Below, in pieces: positions 36,511 to 44,625 of a DNA stretch of 64,000 nucleotides (its first letter is position 1; each line of letters opens with the position of its first letter). The DNA is taken from positions 62,001 through 126,000 of the forward strand of contig NZ_MIEQ01000061.1 in assembly GCF_001968815.1 (NCBI RefSeq), read 5' to 3'. The notes beneath the pieces are model-generated. The model searched no databases and had not been told where the DNA came from. It saw only the letters and a list, made by a program, of their open reading frames with translations. The stretch is from Motiliproteus sp. MSK22-1 (GTDB taxonomy: Bacteria > Pseudomonadota > Gammaproteobacteria > Pseudomonadales > Balneatricaceae). The position numbers and the translations under genes are program-made.

Positions 36511-37041
36511 CTCAGCATTACCGACTAATAGTCGCTCTTCCCCACCCAGCAAACTATAAAGCACCCGTCCAACCCCTTTACTGCCAACAAGCAATAAACG
36601 TTGATCCTGGGGTTGATCTAAAAAGGAGGAAAACCACTCCAGTGCTCTTTGCATACGCAACCTGAATTGAGCCTCAGACTCCCCCCCAGGAGGAGTTTGC
36701 CGATCATGTAGCAGGGGTTCAGTGTCAATAATCGGTTGCTTATTCCATTCTCCCAAAAGACGTTCCTTCAGCAACGGACTCTCGGCAATTGATACCCCTT
36801 CCAACACTCCACTAATCAGTAAAGCGGTCTGCCGTGTTCGGATGAGAGGGCTGGTTAAAACCTTACCAATATCCAGATCCATCTTTCGAATCTGCTCACC
36901 CAGCTGAAAAGCCTGTTTGCATCCTGTTTCTGTCAACGGGACATCAACATCCCCTCCACAACGCAAACCTTGCCGATTCAGCTTAGTTTCCGCATGGCGG
37001 ACAAAGTAAAAACTAATGGCCTGCTCTGGTGAAGACTTCAT
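36436..37041 (-). CDS. Histidine phosphatase family protein (phosphoglycerate mutase-like)
   Basis: The 201-residue protein carries the RHG-type motif YFVRHAETKLNRQG near residue 13, then LTETGCKQAFQLGEQI and TSPLIRTRQTALLI, and a second histidine-region equivalent around LLVGSKGVGRVLYSLL. In that last segment the expected catalytic His (normally SHG) is replaced by SKG, so activity may be altered. Family members include SixA, CobC and broad phosphatases. It lies downstream of livF on the same strand after 127 bases, and overlaps the end of the hydrolase gene. Substrate unknown. Confidence 0.8.
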   Translation of the reverse strand: MKSSPEQAISFYFVRHAETKLNRQGLRCGGDVDVPLTETGCKQAFQLGEQIRKMDLDIGKVLTSPLIRTRQTALLISGVLEGVSIAESPLLKERLLGEWNKQPIIDTEPLLHDRQTPPGGESEAQFRLRMQRALEWFSSFLDQPQDQRLLLVGSKGVGRVLYSLLGGEERLLVGNAELLRFEVSRSEGNLRCLKVQRLLSK

Positions 37042-37168
37042 TTACGGACGGCTTATTCCTGTTCTGTTCAATGCCAGGCAACCTCTCTAAATTAGAGGTT
37101 TTAAGCAAGTAATTGCCATTTAATTTTGTTTTTTTCAGCCCATTTATAAAAGCTGTGTTCAAAATCCA

Positions 37169-38014
37169 CTAAACCCCCAGATACTGTTTGTGAAGCTCAG
37201 GCTCTTTTTGTAATTGCCTGGAGTCTCCCTCCCATGCGACCTGCCCTTTACTGATAATGTAATTACGATCGCAGACTGAAAGCAGCGCATGAATATCCTT
37301 ATCCACAATAATTGTTGCTATTCCGGTCTCTTTGATATCTTTGATAACTGACCAGATTTCCCTCCGAAACAAAGGTGCCAGCCCTTCAGTCGCCTCATCA
37401 AGAATCAGTAGGTCTGGGTTAGTCATCAGCGCCCGGGCAATCGTCAACATCTGCTGCTCACCTCCGGACAACTGATTCCCCATGTTATCAATGCGCTCCT
37501 TCAGACGGGGAAAATATTCCAGTATCCGATCCAGTGGCCATTCATTTCGTCCATCCGGCCCGGGCCGGGCAGCCATAATCAGGTTTTCTCTAACACTAAG
37601 GTTAGGGAAGATTCCGCGATCTTCCGGAACGTAGGCAATTCCCAGTTGGATGATCTTATGTGTTGGCCAGCGAGTTGTATCCTGCCCCCGAAAGCATATA
37701 CGGCCGGAACGAGCAGGAGTTAATCCCAGCAACGACCTTAGGGTCGTTGTTTTGCCCATACCATTGCGCCCCATCAGGCTGATTGTTTCTCCGGCACGAA
37801 TAATCAGGCTGATTCCTTTAAGAACATGACTGTCCCCGTAATAGGTATGTAAGTCTTTGGCCGTAATGAGAACATCAGCTGGGGTATCAGGCCCGGAAGC
37901 ATTATGCCTAGATAAGCCCTCTGCCAGCCCCCGTTCCTCAACAGAACTGTCAGCCGCTATCTCAGTATTTGTATTTGCATCAACATCTATATCAGAAACC
38001 ACATTAGCATTCAT
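37169..38014 (-). CDS. livF: Branched-chain-amino-acid-type ABC transporter ATP-binding protein LivF
   Basis: The 281-residue ATPase has Walker A GRNGMGKTTTLRSL, Q-loop, signature LSGGEQQMLTIARAL, Walker B LLILDEATEGLAP (the EATEGLAP pattern is characteristic of LivF) and a final switch histidine region in IVDKDIHALL, where DKD replaces the more usual EQN or EHD. An unusual acidic N-terminal extension of about 48 residues precedes the ABC domain. The start is supported by a 4-base overlap (ATGA) with livG. It powers uptake together with LivG through the LivH-LivM channel. Confidence 0.92.
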   Translation of the reverse strand: MNANVVSDIDVDANTNTEIAADSSVEERGLAEGLSRHNASGPDTPADVLITAKDLHTYYGDSHVLKGISLIIRAGETISLMGRNGMGKTTTLRSLLGLTPARSGRICFRGQDTTRWPTHKIIQLGIAYVPEDRGIFPNLSVRENLIMAARPGPDGRNEWPLDRILEYFPRLKERIDNMGNQLSGGEQQMLTIARALMTNPDLLILDEATEGLAPLFRREIWSVIKDIKETGIATIIVDKDIHALLSVCDRNYIISKGQVAWEGDSRQLQKEPELHKQYLGV

Positions 38015-38769
38015 GCCGCATCCTCACTACTCCCCAGATAAGCTTCCTGAACCGCAGTACTGTTGCGAATCTGTGCTACATCACCGGTTTCCAGTTCTGC
38101 TCCATTAACCATGACTGTCAGACGATCCGCCACCGCAAATACCGCATCCATATCATGCTCAATCAAGATCAGAGTGTGCTCTTTGGCGAGTTCCTTCAAC
38201 AGCTCAGTGATTTTCAGAGACTCTTCACTCCCCATCCCTGCCAAGGGCTCATCAAGTAATAGCAGCTCCGGCTCGGTGGCCAGCATCATGCCAATTTCCA
38301 GCTGCCGTTGCTCACCGTAACTCATGGAAGATGCCTGTATATTTCGTCGTTCAGCAAGCCCGCATAACTGTAAGGCCCGATCAGTTCGGCGATGAACTTC
38401 TCGCAGATGTCGAGCCGGGCGGATAAAACGCATAGAGCTGGACAACCGTGACTGGGCACCGACCCAGCAGTTTTGGAAGCAGGTAAAATCAGCAAAGATA
38501 TTGGTTTTCTGGAAACTACGGCCAATCCCTATGCGGGAGACTTTGTCCGACGTAGCCTGGGTAATATCATAATCTTTAAAGAATATCTTACCGCTTGAAG
38601 GTGCAAGCTCACCAGATAACAGATTGATCAGGGTGGTTTTACCTGCACCATTGGGTCCTAATATCCCGTGAGTTACACCTCGTTCAAACGAAAGAGAAAC
38701 TTCATGAGTTGCCTGAAGACCACCAAAGTGTTTACACAAACCTTCAGTACGCAGAATAACCTCGCTCAT
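38011..38769 (-). CDS. livG: Branched-chain-amino-acid-type ABC transporter ATP-binding protein LivG
   Basis: The 252-residue ATPase shows Walker A GPNGAGKTTLINLLSG, the LivG-specific GIGRSFQKTNIFADFT segment, signature MSYGEQRQLEIGMML, Walker B LLLLDEPLAGMG and switch IEHDMDAVF. It follows livM by 22 bases and overlaps livF. Together with LivF it forms the nucleotide-binding pair of a HAAT-family importer. Confidence 0.94.
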   Translation of the reverse strand: MSEVILRTEGLCKHFGGLQATHEVSLSFERGVTHGILGPNGAGKTTLINLLSGELAPSSGKIFFKDYDITQATSDKVSRIGIGRSFQKTNIFADFTCFQNCWVGAQSRLSSSMRFIRPARHLREVHRRTDRALQLCGLAERRNIQASSMSYGEQRQLEIGMMLATEPELLLLDEPLAGMGSEESLKITELLKELAKEHTLILIEHDMDAVFAVADRLTVMVNGAELETGDVAQIRNSTAVQEAYLGSSEDAA

Positions 38770-38791
38770 ACTGGCACTCCTGTTTTTCTAT

Positions 38792-39826
38792 TCAAAGTGA
38801 TTGCTCCCGAACGTCAACGGTTGCCGGTGTATCCCCGCTATTCTGACTAACATCAGCGTATTCTTTCGAGGTGAACAGGCGATTACTGAGTCGATACAAC
38901 AGCCCTGCAATACCCTTTGGCAGAAACAACACGACAGCAATGATGATCCCCCCCATCAACAGCTGCCAGTGCTCAGTAAAATTAGGTAAAAAGTCCTGCA
39001 ACAACACGATGACAAAAGCACCAAGAATTGGACCAAATAAGGTCCCCATCCCACCAAGTATGACAATCACCATCACGATCCCGGATTCGTGCCACCCCAA
39101 ATAAGCGGGTGTCACATACCCCGTGTGAGCAGCTTCCAAAAACCCAGCGATCCCGGCCAGAGTTCCGGCAATAACAAAACTCACCAGTTTGTAACGCTGA
39201 ACGGGGTAGCCAAGCGCCCTCACTCTCGATTCATTGGCCTTGATCGCTACAATGACATGACCAAAAGGCGCCTTGAGAATCATGCTCAGAATCAAGTAGA
39301 CAGCCACCATCCAGGCCAATACAAAATAGTAGAAATTATGCTCATCTTCGAGATCAATTAACGAAGTGGAGCCGATTAATATCTCCGGTTTACTGAACAG
39401 AAAAATACCATCGTCGCCACCAAAATCCGGAGACTCAAAAAAGAAGTAATAGAACATCTGAGCAAAAGCCAGAGTCAACATGATGAAATAAACACCGGAT
39501 GCTCGAATACTTATCCATCCAACCAGCAGAGCAACCAATGCAGAACAAGACAGCACCAACACCAGCGCGATCCAAAAATTGATGCTGTCGGCATCCTGGA
39601 AAAAAATAGCCAGGGTATAACCACCGATACCAAAAAAAGCGGCATGTCCAAAACTGATTAAACCGGTATAACCAATCAATAAGTCAAGACTGATGGCAAA
39701 AATGGACAGGATCATTATCCGTATCAACAGGCCGACGTAAAACTCACTGCCGACCAGAGGAAACAGCACTAATGCTGCCACACCAAGGCAGAGGAAAATC
39801 AGGATAGGACGAGTTAGCGTATACAT
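38792..39826 (-). CDS. livM: Branched-chain-amino-acid-type ABC transporter permease LivM
   Basis: The 344-residue membrane protein has about ten helices with LivM hallmarks: LLIGYTGLISFGHAAFFGIGGYT, SRVRALGYPVQRYKLVSFVIAGTLAGIAG (with the EAA-like contact to the ATPase), and VILGGMGTLFGPILGAF. The ATG at 39826 was chosen because AAGGAG lies 7 bases before it; the open frame extends 43 codons further upstream into livH. It lies 10 bases after livH. Confidence 0.93.
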   Translation of the reverse strand: MYTLTRPILIFLCLGVAALVLFPLVGSEFYVGLLIRIMILSIFAISLDLLIGYTGLISFGHAAFFGIGGYTLAIFFQDADSINFWIALVLVLSCSALVALLVGWISIRASGVYFIMLTLAFAQMFYYFFFESPDFGGDDGIFLFSKPEILIGSTSLIDLEDEHNFYYFVLAWMVAVYLILSMILKAPFGHVIVAIKANESRVRALGYPVQRYKLVSFVIAGTLAGIAGFLEAAHTGYVTPAYLGWHESGIVMVIVILGGMGTLFGPILGAFVIVLLQDFLPNFTEHWQLLMGGIIIAVVLFLPKGIAGLLYRLSNRLFTSKEYADVSQNSGDTPATVDVREQSL

Positions 39827-39836
39827 TTTTTTCTCC

Positions 39837-40703
39837 TTATCCTTTGCCAAATAGACCTTGTGGTCGCCAGAAAAGAACCAAAGCCATAAGCGCGTAAACA
39901 ACCATGCTGGCCATCTCAGGTAGTAACACCTTGCCAAACGTATCAGCAAGACCAATCAACATCGCACCAATAAAAGCGCCCTTAATCGAACCGATACCTC
40001 CAATAACAACCACCACAAAGGAGATAATCAGCACTCCATCCCCAATACCGGGGTAAACCGTATTGACCGGAGCCGCCAACATGCCCGCCAGCGCTGCAAG
40101 CGTAACCCCAAGGCTAAACACCACTGCAAACAAGCGGTTTACGTTGATACCCAATGACTGCACCATTTCTCGGTTACTGGCACCGGCACGGATAGTCATA
40201 CCCAGTCGGGTTTTTTGAATCACCCAATACATAGCTAATGCGATAACGATACAGCTGGCAGAAATCAGTAATCGATAAACCGGATAAGCCTGGTTTTCAG
40301 TCAGCTGAACAGAGCCGCTGAAGGCTTGAGGGACAGCCACACTGTGAACATCACTGCCCCATAACATACGTTGCAGTTCGTTAAAAATCAGAATCAGCGC
40401 ATAAGTCAGAAGTACCTGATACAAATGATCACGCTGATACAGGTAGGAGATGGCTAAACGTTCCACAGCGTAGCCCACCACCAGAGTGACGGGAATGGCC
40501 AGTAAGATGCCATACAGAAAATTATCAGTCAGACTGGTAAACCAAAATGCCAGATAGGAACCAATCATATAAAAGGAACCATGAGCCAGATTGATGATCC
40601 CCATGATACCGAAAATCAAAGTCAGTCCGCTGGCCACCAAAAACAACAAAAAGCCGTATTGAATTCCGTTCAACAGCTGTATCAAGTAGAAGGAACTGTC
40701 CAT
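39837..40703 (-). CDS. livH: Branched-chain-amino-acid-type ABC transporter permease LivH
   Basis: The 288-residue permease has about eight helices with GLTLIFGIMGIINLAHGSFYMIG near the N-terminus, RAGASNREMVQSLGINVNRLF (coupling helix to the ATPases) and VVVVIGGIGSIKGAFIGAML. It is separated from the substrate-binding protein gene by 204 bases that contain a strong stem-loop, a usual device for keeping the binding-protein message more abundant. Confidence 0.93.
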   Translation of the reverse strand: MDSSFYLIQLLNGIQYGFLLFLVASGLTLIFGIMGIINLAHGSFYMIGSYLAFWFTSLTDNFLYGILLAIPVTLVVGYAVERLAISYLYQRDHLYQVLLTYALILIFNELQRMLWGSDVHSVAVPQAFSGSVQLTENQAYPVYRLLISASCIVIALAMYWVIQKTRLGMTIRAGASNREMVQSLGINVNRLFAVVFSLGVTLAALAGMLAAPVNTVYPGIGDGVLIISFVVVVIGGIGSIKGAFIGAMLIGLADTFGKVLLPEMASMVVYALMALVLFWRPQGLFGKG

Positions 40704-40813
40704 ACCACCCCTTTAAATGTTGGCTAATTAGAAATCGACGATAACGACCCTGACAAAATCCTGGTATCTGCAGGTACGGTAGTATTAAGTACAGCAAGAC
40801 CTTCAACTGACGG

Positions 40814-40840
40814 GCTTCCGGCGAGTTAACGGCCGGAAGC
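40814..40840 (-). promoter_or_regulatory. Intercistronic stem-loop between the binding-protein and permease genes
   Basis: A perfect 9-bp stem, GCTTCCGGC (40814-40822) with GCCGGAAGC (40832-40840), encloses 9 bases. There is no T tract on either side, so it is more likely a 3' mRNA-stabilising or attenuating element after the binding-protein gene than a full terminator. Confidence 0.6.
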
Positions 40841-40907
40841 ATCTATCAGCTGCCAACGATCATCAACAATCACAAACAGCAATAGCAAGAATCAACAACT
40901 CTAGAGG

Positions 40908-42110
40908 TCAGGCAATTTTGCAACCTTCAGCAGGGTCTTCCAAAGCTTCTTCAACCGTGCGAAGGACCTTGTTTTCACCGTTGACCACCTCCCGCAGATA
41001 AATGTTCTGAACAGGATTATGGGACTTGGAAAAAGTAAACTTACCCCGGGGGCTGTCAATGGTGCTGCTTTCCATAGCGGCAATCATCTCGGCCCTGGCA
41101 CTCGTGTCCCCTTGAACAGCATTCATCCCCTGAATCAACAGATCACCCGCATCGTAGCCTTGTACCGCATAAACATCGGCATGACGCCCAAATGACTTTT
41201 TAAATGCATCCCGAAAACGATGATTGGCAGGAAGGTCAAGACTGTCAGCATAGTGTAACGTCGTCCGAACTCCTTCGGCAGCAGCGCCCTGTGCGCCGGT
41301 TACCCCCTCAGTCAGGAATCCAGCCCCATAAAGAGGAATTTTTTTGTTCAGACCTGCAGCCGCATAATCCTTCACAAACTTGACTGCTCCCCCGCCAGCA
41401 TAGAAGGTAAACACCGCATCCGGCTCGAGTGCCGCAACTTCTGTCAAATAGGCTTGAAACTCTACCTTAGGGAAAGGCGTAGGAATCTCTTTGACAATGG
41501 TGCCTCCACCCGGGAGAAATGATTGCTTAAAGGCAGCGGCAACCTGCTTGCCAAAACCGTAGTTCCAATACATCAGTACGACACGCTTGTGTCCATCTTC
41601 CAGTATCGCTTTGCCGCCCGGGAAGCCCGGTTGATAACTGGAAAACGAAGTACGGAAGATATTTGGTGCACAGAGGGAACCGGTTAGCTGATTGGCTCCG
41701 GCATTTGGAATGACGGTAATAATGCCGTCTTTTCGAGCCATTTTCACCATCGCCATACCCACCACGGAATGGACCGGACCTACGAGAAAATCGACTTTCT
41801 CCTTCTTAATTAATTTGCTGGTCAACTCCGGCGCTTTGGGTGGTTTAGCTTCACTGTCGATACTGACAAACTCGACCTCACGCCCACCTAATTTCCCACC
41901 CGCCTGCTGTATTCGTAACTCCAATGCATCCTTGATATTGGTGCCCAGCTTTGCATATGTTCCCGTATAAGGCAGAAGCAATCCCACCTTTACTTTTGCC
42001 TGTCCGCCGATTGCAAATGCTGATGGAAAAATAGCTGACGCTGCCGCAAGCCCCGCAGCCCCCTTTAGGACAGTGCGACGGTTTATTCCTGCTTTATCTA
42101 AATTGCTCAT
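40908..42110 (-). CDS. Periplasmic substrate-binding protein of the Liv-type transporter (Tat-exported)
   Basis: The 400-residue protein begins with a twin-arginine signal (NRRTVLKGAAGLAAASAIF), which implies folded export. It continues as a Peripla_BP_6 receptor: VKVGLLLPYTGTYAKLG, FLVGPVHSVVGMAM, RVVLMYWNYGFGKQVA, and the late YAVQGYDAGDLLIQGM. The relatives bind branched-chain amino acids, amides or aromatic carboxylates. The ATG at 42110 has AGGAG 9 bases upstream. Position next to a benzoate-CoA-ligase-type gene suggests an aromatic or other carboxylic acid as ligand (inference). Confidence 0.88.
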   Translation of the reverse strand: MSNLDKAGINRRTVLKGAAGLAAASAIFPSAFAIGGQAKVKVGLLLPYTGTYAKLGTNIKDALELRIQQAGGKLGGREVEFVSIDSEAKPPKAPELTSKLIKKEKVDFLVGPVHSVVGMAMVKMARKDGIITVIPNAGANQLTGSLCAPNIFRTSFSSYQPGFPGGKAILEDGHKRVVLMYWNYGFGKQVAAAFKQSFLPGGGTIVKEIPTPFPKVEFQAYLTEVAALEPDAVFTFYAGGGAVKFVKDYAAAGLNKKIPLYGAGFLTEGVTGAQGAAAEGVRTTLHYADSLDLPANHRFRDAFKKSFGRHADVYAVQGYDAGDLLIQGMNAVQGDTSARAEMIAAMESSTIDSPRGKFTFSKSHNPVQNIYLREVVNGENKVLRTVEEALEDPAEGCKIA

Positions 42111-42274
42111 TGGATGCTGCTCCTGAGTTAAATTGCCTGTTATTGTTTTACAGCAGTTATTTCTTAAGTCAGTTGGCCCCCACAACAGATTTTATGAATT
42201 GCGGACGTCAGCGATCTCTTGAGATGGTTTCAGTCTCCAGTACAAAATCATTAAGGATTGATCCTAAAAGCCCC

Positions 42275-42295
42275 TTGATCAGTAAGACTGATCAA
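42275..42295. promoter_or_regulatory. Perfect dyad between the CoA ligase and binding-protein genes
   Basis: TTGATCAGT (42275-42283) and ACTGATCAA (42287-42295) are exact inverted repeats with a 3-base centre. The element lies about 37 bases past the ligase stop and 165 bases before the binding-protein start. On the minus strand it is followed by GGGGCTTTTAGG. It could be the ligase terminator hairpin or an operator for a dimeric regulator. Confidence 0.5.
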
Positions 42296-42331
42296 CAAGA
42301 GGCACGACAGAAGAGCCAGCAAGCACAGACA

Positions 42332-43939
42332 TCACTGAGCTTCCTGAGATTTCAGCCCTTTCAATTCAAAGCGTTTGATTTTTCCGGTAGGTGTTTTGGG
42401 CAGTGTATCGACAAACTCGATCCATCGAGGGTATTTATAATGAGCAAGAGTCTGCTTTACGTACTCTTTGATTTCCTGTTTTAATTCATCTGAAGGTGTA
42501 TGACTGCCATTGAGCACAACATAGGCCTTGGGCTTGACCAGTTTTTCGTTATCTATATCCGGCACTACTGCGCATTCCAGTACCGCTTTATGCCCGATAA
42601 TGCAGGCTTCAACTTCAATAGGAGATACCCAGATACCCCCTATCTTTAACATATCATCACTGCGACCGGAGTAATAAAAGTAACCATCTTCATCACAGGA
42701 GAATTTATCGCCGGTATTCTGCCACTCACCCAACATAGTCGCCTGAGTTTTTTCGTGCTTATTCCAGTAATAAGCTGCGGCGCTATCACCTTTTACCAAT
42801 AAGGTTCCTACTTCGCCAAAGGGGACATCCTGCATATTTTCGTCAACGATCCGAGCGTTATAACCCGGTACCATTCGACCAGTACTTCCCGGTCGGCAGC
42901 AGCCAGGCTGATTAGCAATAAAAATGTGAGTCATTTCCGTAGAACCGATTCCATCTAGAATCTCCACACCAAATCGCTCATGCCAGCGTTTGAAAATATC
43001 TGCGGGTAGAGACTCTCCTGCAGAAACACCAAGACGCACACCGTTCAGCGCCCCTTCTTCTTCCAGCATCTGAGCATAGAGTGTGGGAACCCCAAAAAAG
43101 AGCGAAGGCTTATGGCCTGCGATGACCTCAAAGACGGCATCTGGTGTGGGACGCCCAGGATGATAAACAGCTGTTGCCCCGACGCTAAAAGGAAAGTAAA
43201 GACCGTTTCCAAGGCCATAGGCAAAAAACAGCTTGGCGGCGGAAAAGCAGATGTCATTCTCTTTGATTCCCAGTACCTGTTGACCAAATGTCTCGGAGGC
43301 AAAGATCATGTCATGCTGAAGATGGACGGTTCCCTTGGGCTCACCAGTGGTACCTGAGCTATACAACCAGAAACAGGCATCATCACGATTGGTAGGCGCC
43401 GTCTCCAGCTCGGCGGGATGTTGAGCCATTTCATCGGCCCAGCTTAACTCGTCACCAACCGCCTCACCATTAACGACGATCACATGCTGAAGAAAAGGAA
43501 GCTCTCCTTCAATACCCTCAATACTCTCTTTTAAGGCAGCATCAATCACCAAAACCCGAGCACGGCAGTCATTAAGAAAATACTGATAATCCTTGGGCCG
43601 CATCATAGTATTGAGACAGACAGGTACGGCCCCCAGTTTTATTGCTCCAAAAAATGCCTGAGGGTAGGCCTCAGTGTCCAGCATGAGCAACGCAATTCGC
43701 TCTTCCATCCGAACATCCAGGCTCTTTAACAGATTTCCAAAACGGTTTACACCCTGTTGAATCTGTGAATAGGTAAGGCTTCGATCCTCACAGATGACAG
43801 CAGTCTTTTCCCCTCGCCCTTCACGAACATTGCGATCAACAAAATAGTCGGCGGCATTATAGAAGGCCATATGGTGCGAACAGTTACTGCTATTTAAACG
43901 ATGAGTACTTAAACGATTAGTACCGGCTCCGGGCTGCAT
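42332..43939 (-). CDS. Benzoate-CoA ligase family acyl-CoA synthetase
   Basis: The 535-residue enzyme is an ANL-family adenylating ligase that activates a carboxylic acid with ATP and CoA. It shows the P-loop-like YSSGTTGEPKGTVH, DGIGSTEMTHIFIAN, TGDKFSCDEDGYFYYSGRSDD, and the C-terminal catalytic lysine in TPTGKIKRFEL. IGSTEM and the general layout fit benzoate-CoA or related aryl-CoA ligases. The start at 43939 has GGAGA 10 bases upstream; a second Met 23 codons later is also possible. A sigma-54-like promoter lies about 100 bases upstream, and the NtrB/NtrC-type pair is divergent. No ring-cleaving genes are in the window, so the substrate is unproven. Confidence 0.85.
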   Translation of the reverse strand: MQPGAGTNRLSTHRLNSSNCSHHMAFYNAADYFVDRNVREGRGEKTAVICEDRSLTYSQIQQGVNRFGNLLKSLDVRMEERIALLMLDTEAYPQAFFGAIKLGAVPVCLNTMMRPKDYQYFLNDCRARVLVIDAALKESIEGIEGELPFLQHVIVVNGEAVGDELSWADEMAQHPAELETAPTNRDDACFWLYSSGTTGEPKGTVHLQHDMIFASETFGQQVLGIKENDICFSAAKLFFAYGLGNGLYFPFSVGATAVYHPGRPTPDAVFEVIAGHKPSLFFGVPTLYAQMLEEEGALNGVRLGVSAGESLPADIFKRWHERFGVEILDGIGSTEMTHIFIANQPGCCRPGSTGRMVPGYNARIVDENMQDVPFGEVGTLLVKGDSAAAYYWNKHEKTQATMLGEWQNTGDKFSCDEDGYFYYSGRSDDMLKIGGIWVSPIEVEACIIGHKAVLECAVVPDIDNEKLVKPKAYVVLNGSHTPSDELKQEIKEYVKQTLAHYKYPRWIEFVDTLPKTPTGKIKRFELKGLKSQEAQ

Positions 43940-44036
43940 GATCTATCTTCTCCAGTCGGTAGGACTCGGCCTCTTTCAACACATGGCAGTCAGTCCACTT
44001 TTTATTATGTATATCCACTGAATTCATATGGATACA

Positions 44037-44052
44037 CACAAATTCCATGCCA
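44037..44052 (-). promoter_or_regulatory. Sigma-54 (-24/-12) promoter candidate for the CoA ligase
   Basis: The minus strand reads TGGCATGGAATTTGTG, matching TGGCAYG-N4-TTG with one mismatch in the -12 GC. It is about 100 bases before the ligase start. An inverted repeat, AATTCATAT (44021-44029) with ATATGAATT (44054-44062), brackets it. The divergent gene pair encodes a sigma-54 activator with GAFTGA, which makes the match credible. The remainder of the 43940-44625 gap holds no gene; a weaker TGGC element at 44286 points toward the sensor kinase. Confidence 0.55.
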
Positions 44053-44625
44053 GATATGAATTATAATTCACTAAAACTTGTAATCTGTTGATAAAAAAGG
44101 ATAAAAGAATTCAACAGCTGTCATTGATTCAGGGATGGAAATAAATCTCCAGGGCTCAATCAGCTTTTGCGTGTAAACATTTGATTAAAGGTGTAAAGAA
44201 ATAGAAAAATCATCGGGGATAACTGCAAGGATTAGACGAGAGAGCCCTGTTGCGCGAGAAAAAGCGGAGAAAAGAACAGAATAATTGGCAGAAGATCTGT
44301 ACCCGATCACTTTTGAACCGTCCTTAACACTCATGAAATATAGTGCTTGACTAAACACTCCTGCTCTGTATGAAATAGAGGAGCTTCCCAGCCTCCTTAA
44401 GACTAAGAAAAAGCATTTTTGTCCTGGTTACAGGCAAACAAAAACCACTGGTTAGGGCACCCGTGTTTGAGAGGGCTTCTATTGAAAAGAGTCTTAGCCG
44501 GGAGGACTCATATCCCAGGGTGCTATATTAAGAACACACACATAATTAAGAGCACGCATACTTTAAGAGCCCCCGTACTCGCTCAAGCTGGGCAGAAAAG
44601 AACAAGTCAGTCAGATAGAAAGAGC

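Noticed and set aside
44286-44301. Second sigma-54-like element pointing toward the sensor kinase
   Set aside because: It keeps TGGCA but deviates at the -12 part; too weak to list as a promoter.
44419-44625. Upstream extension of the sensor kinase from a TTG codon
   Set aside because: The 69 extra residues have no signal or domain character and no ribosome-binding site; the first membrane helix follows the internal start.
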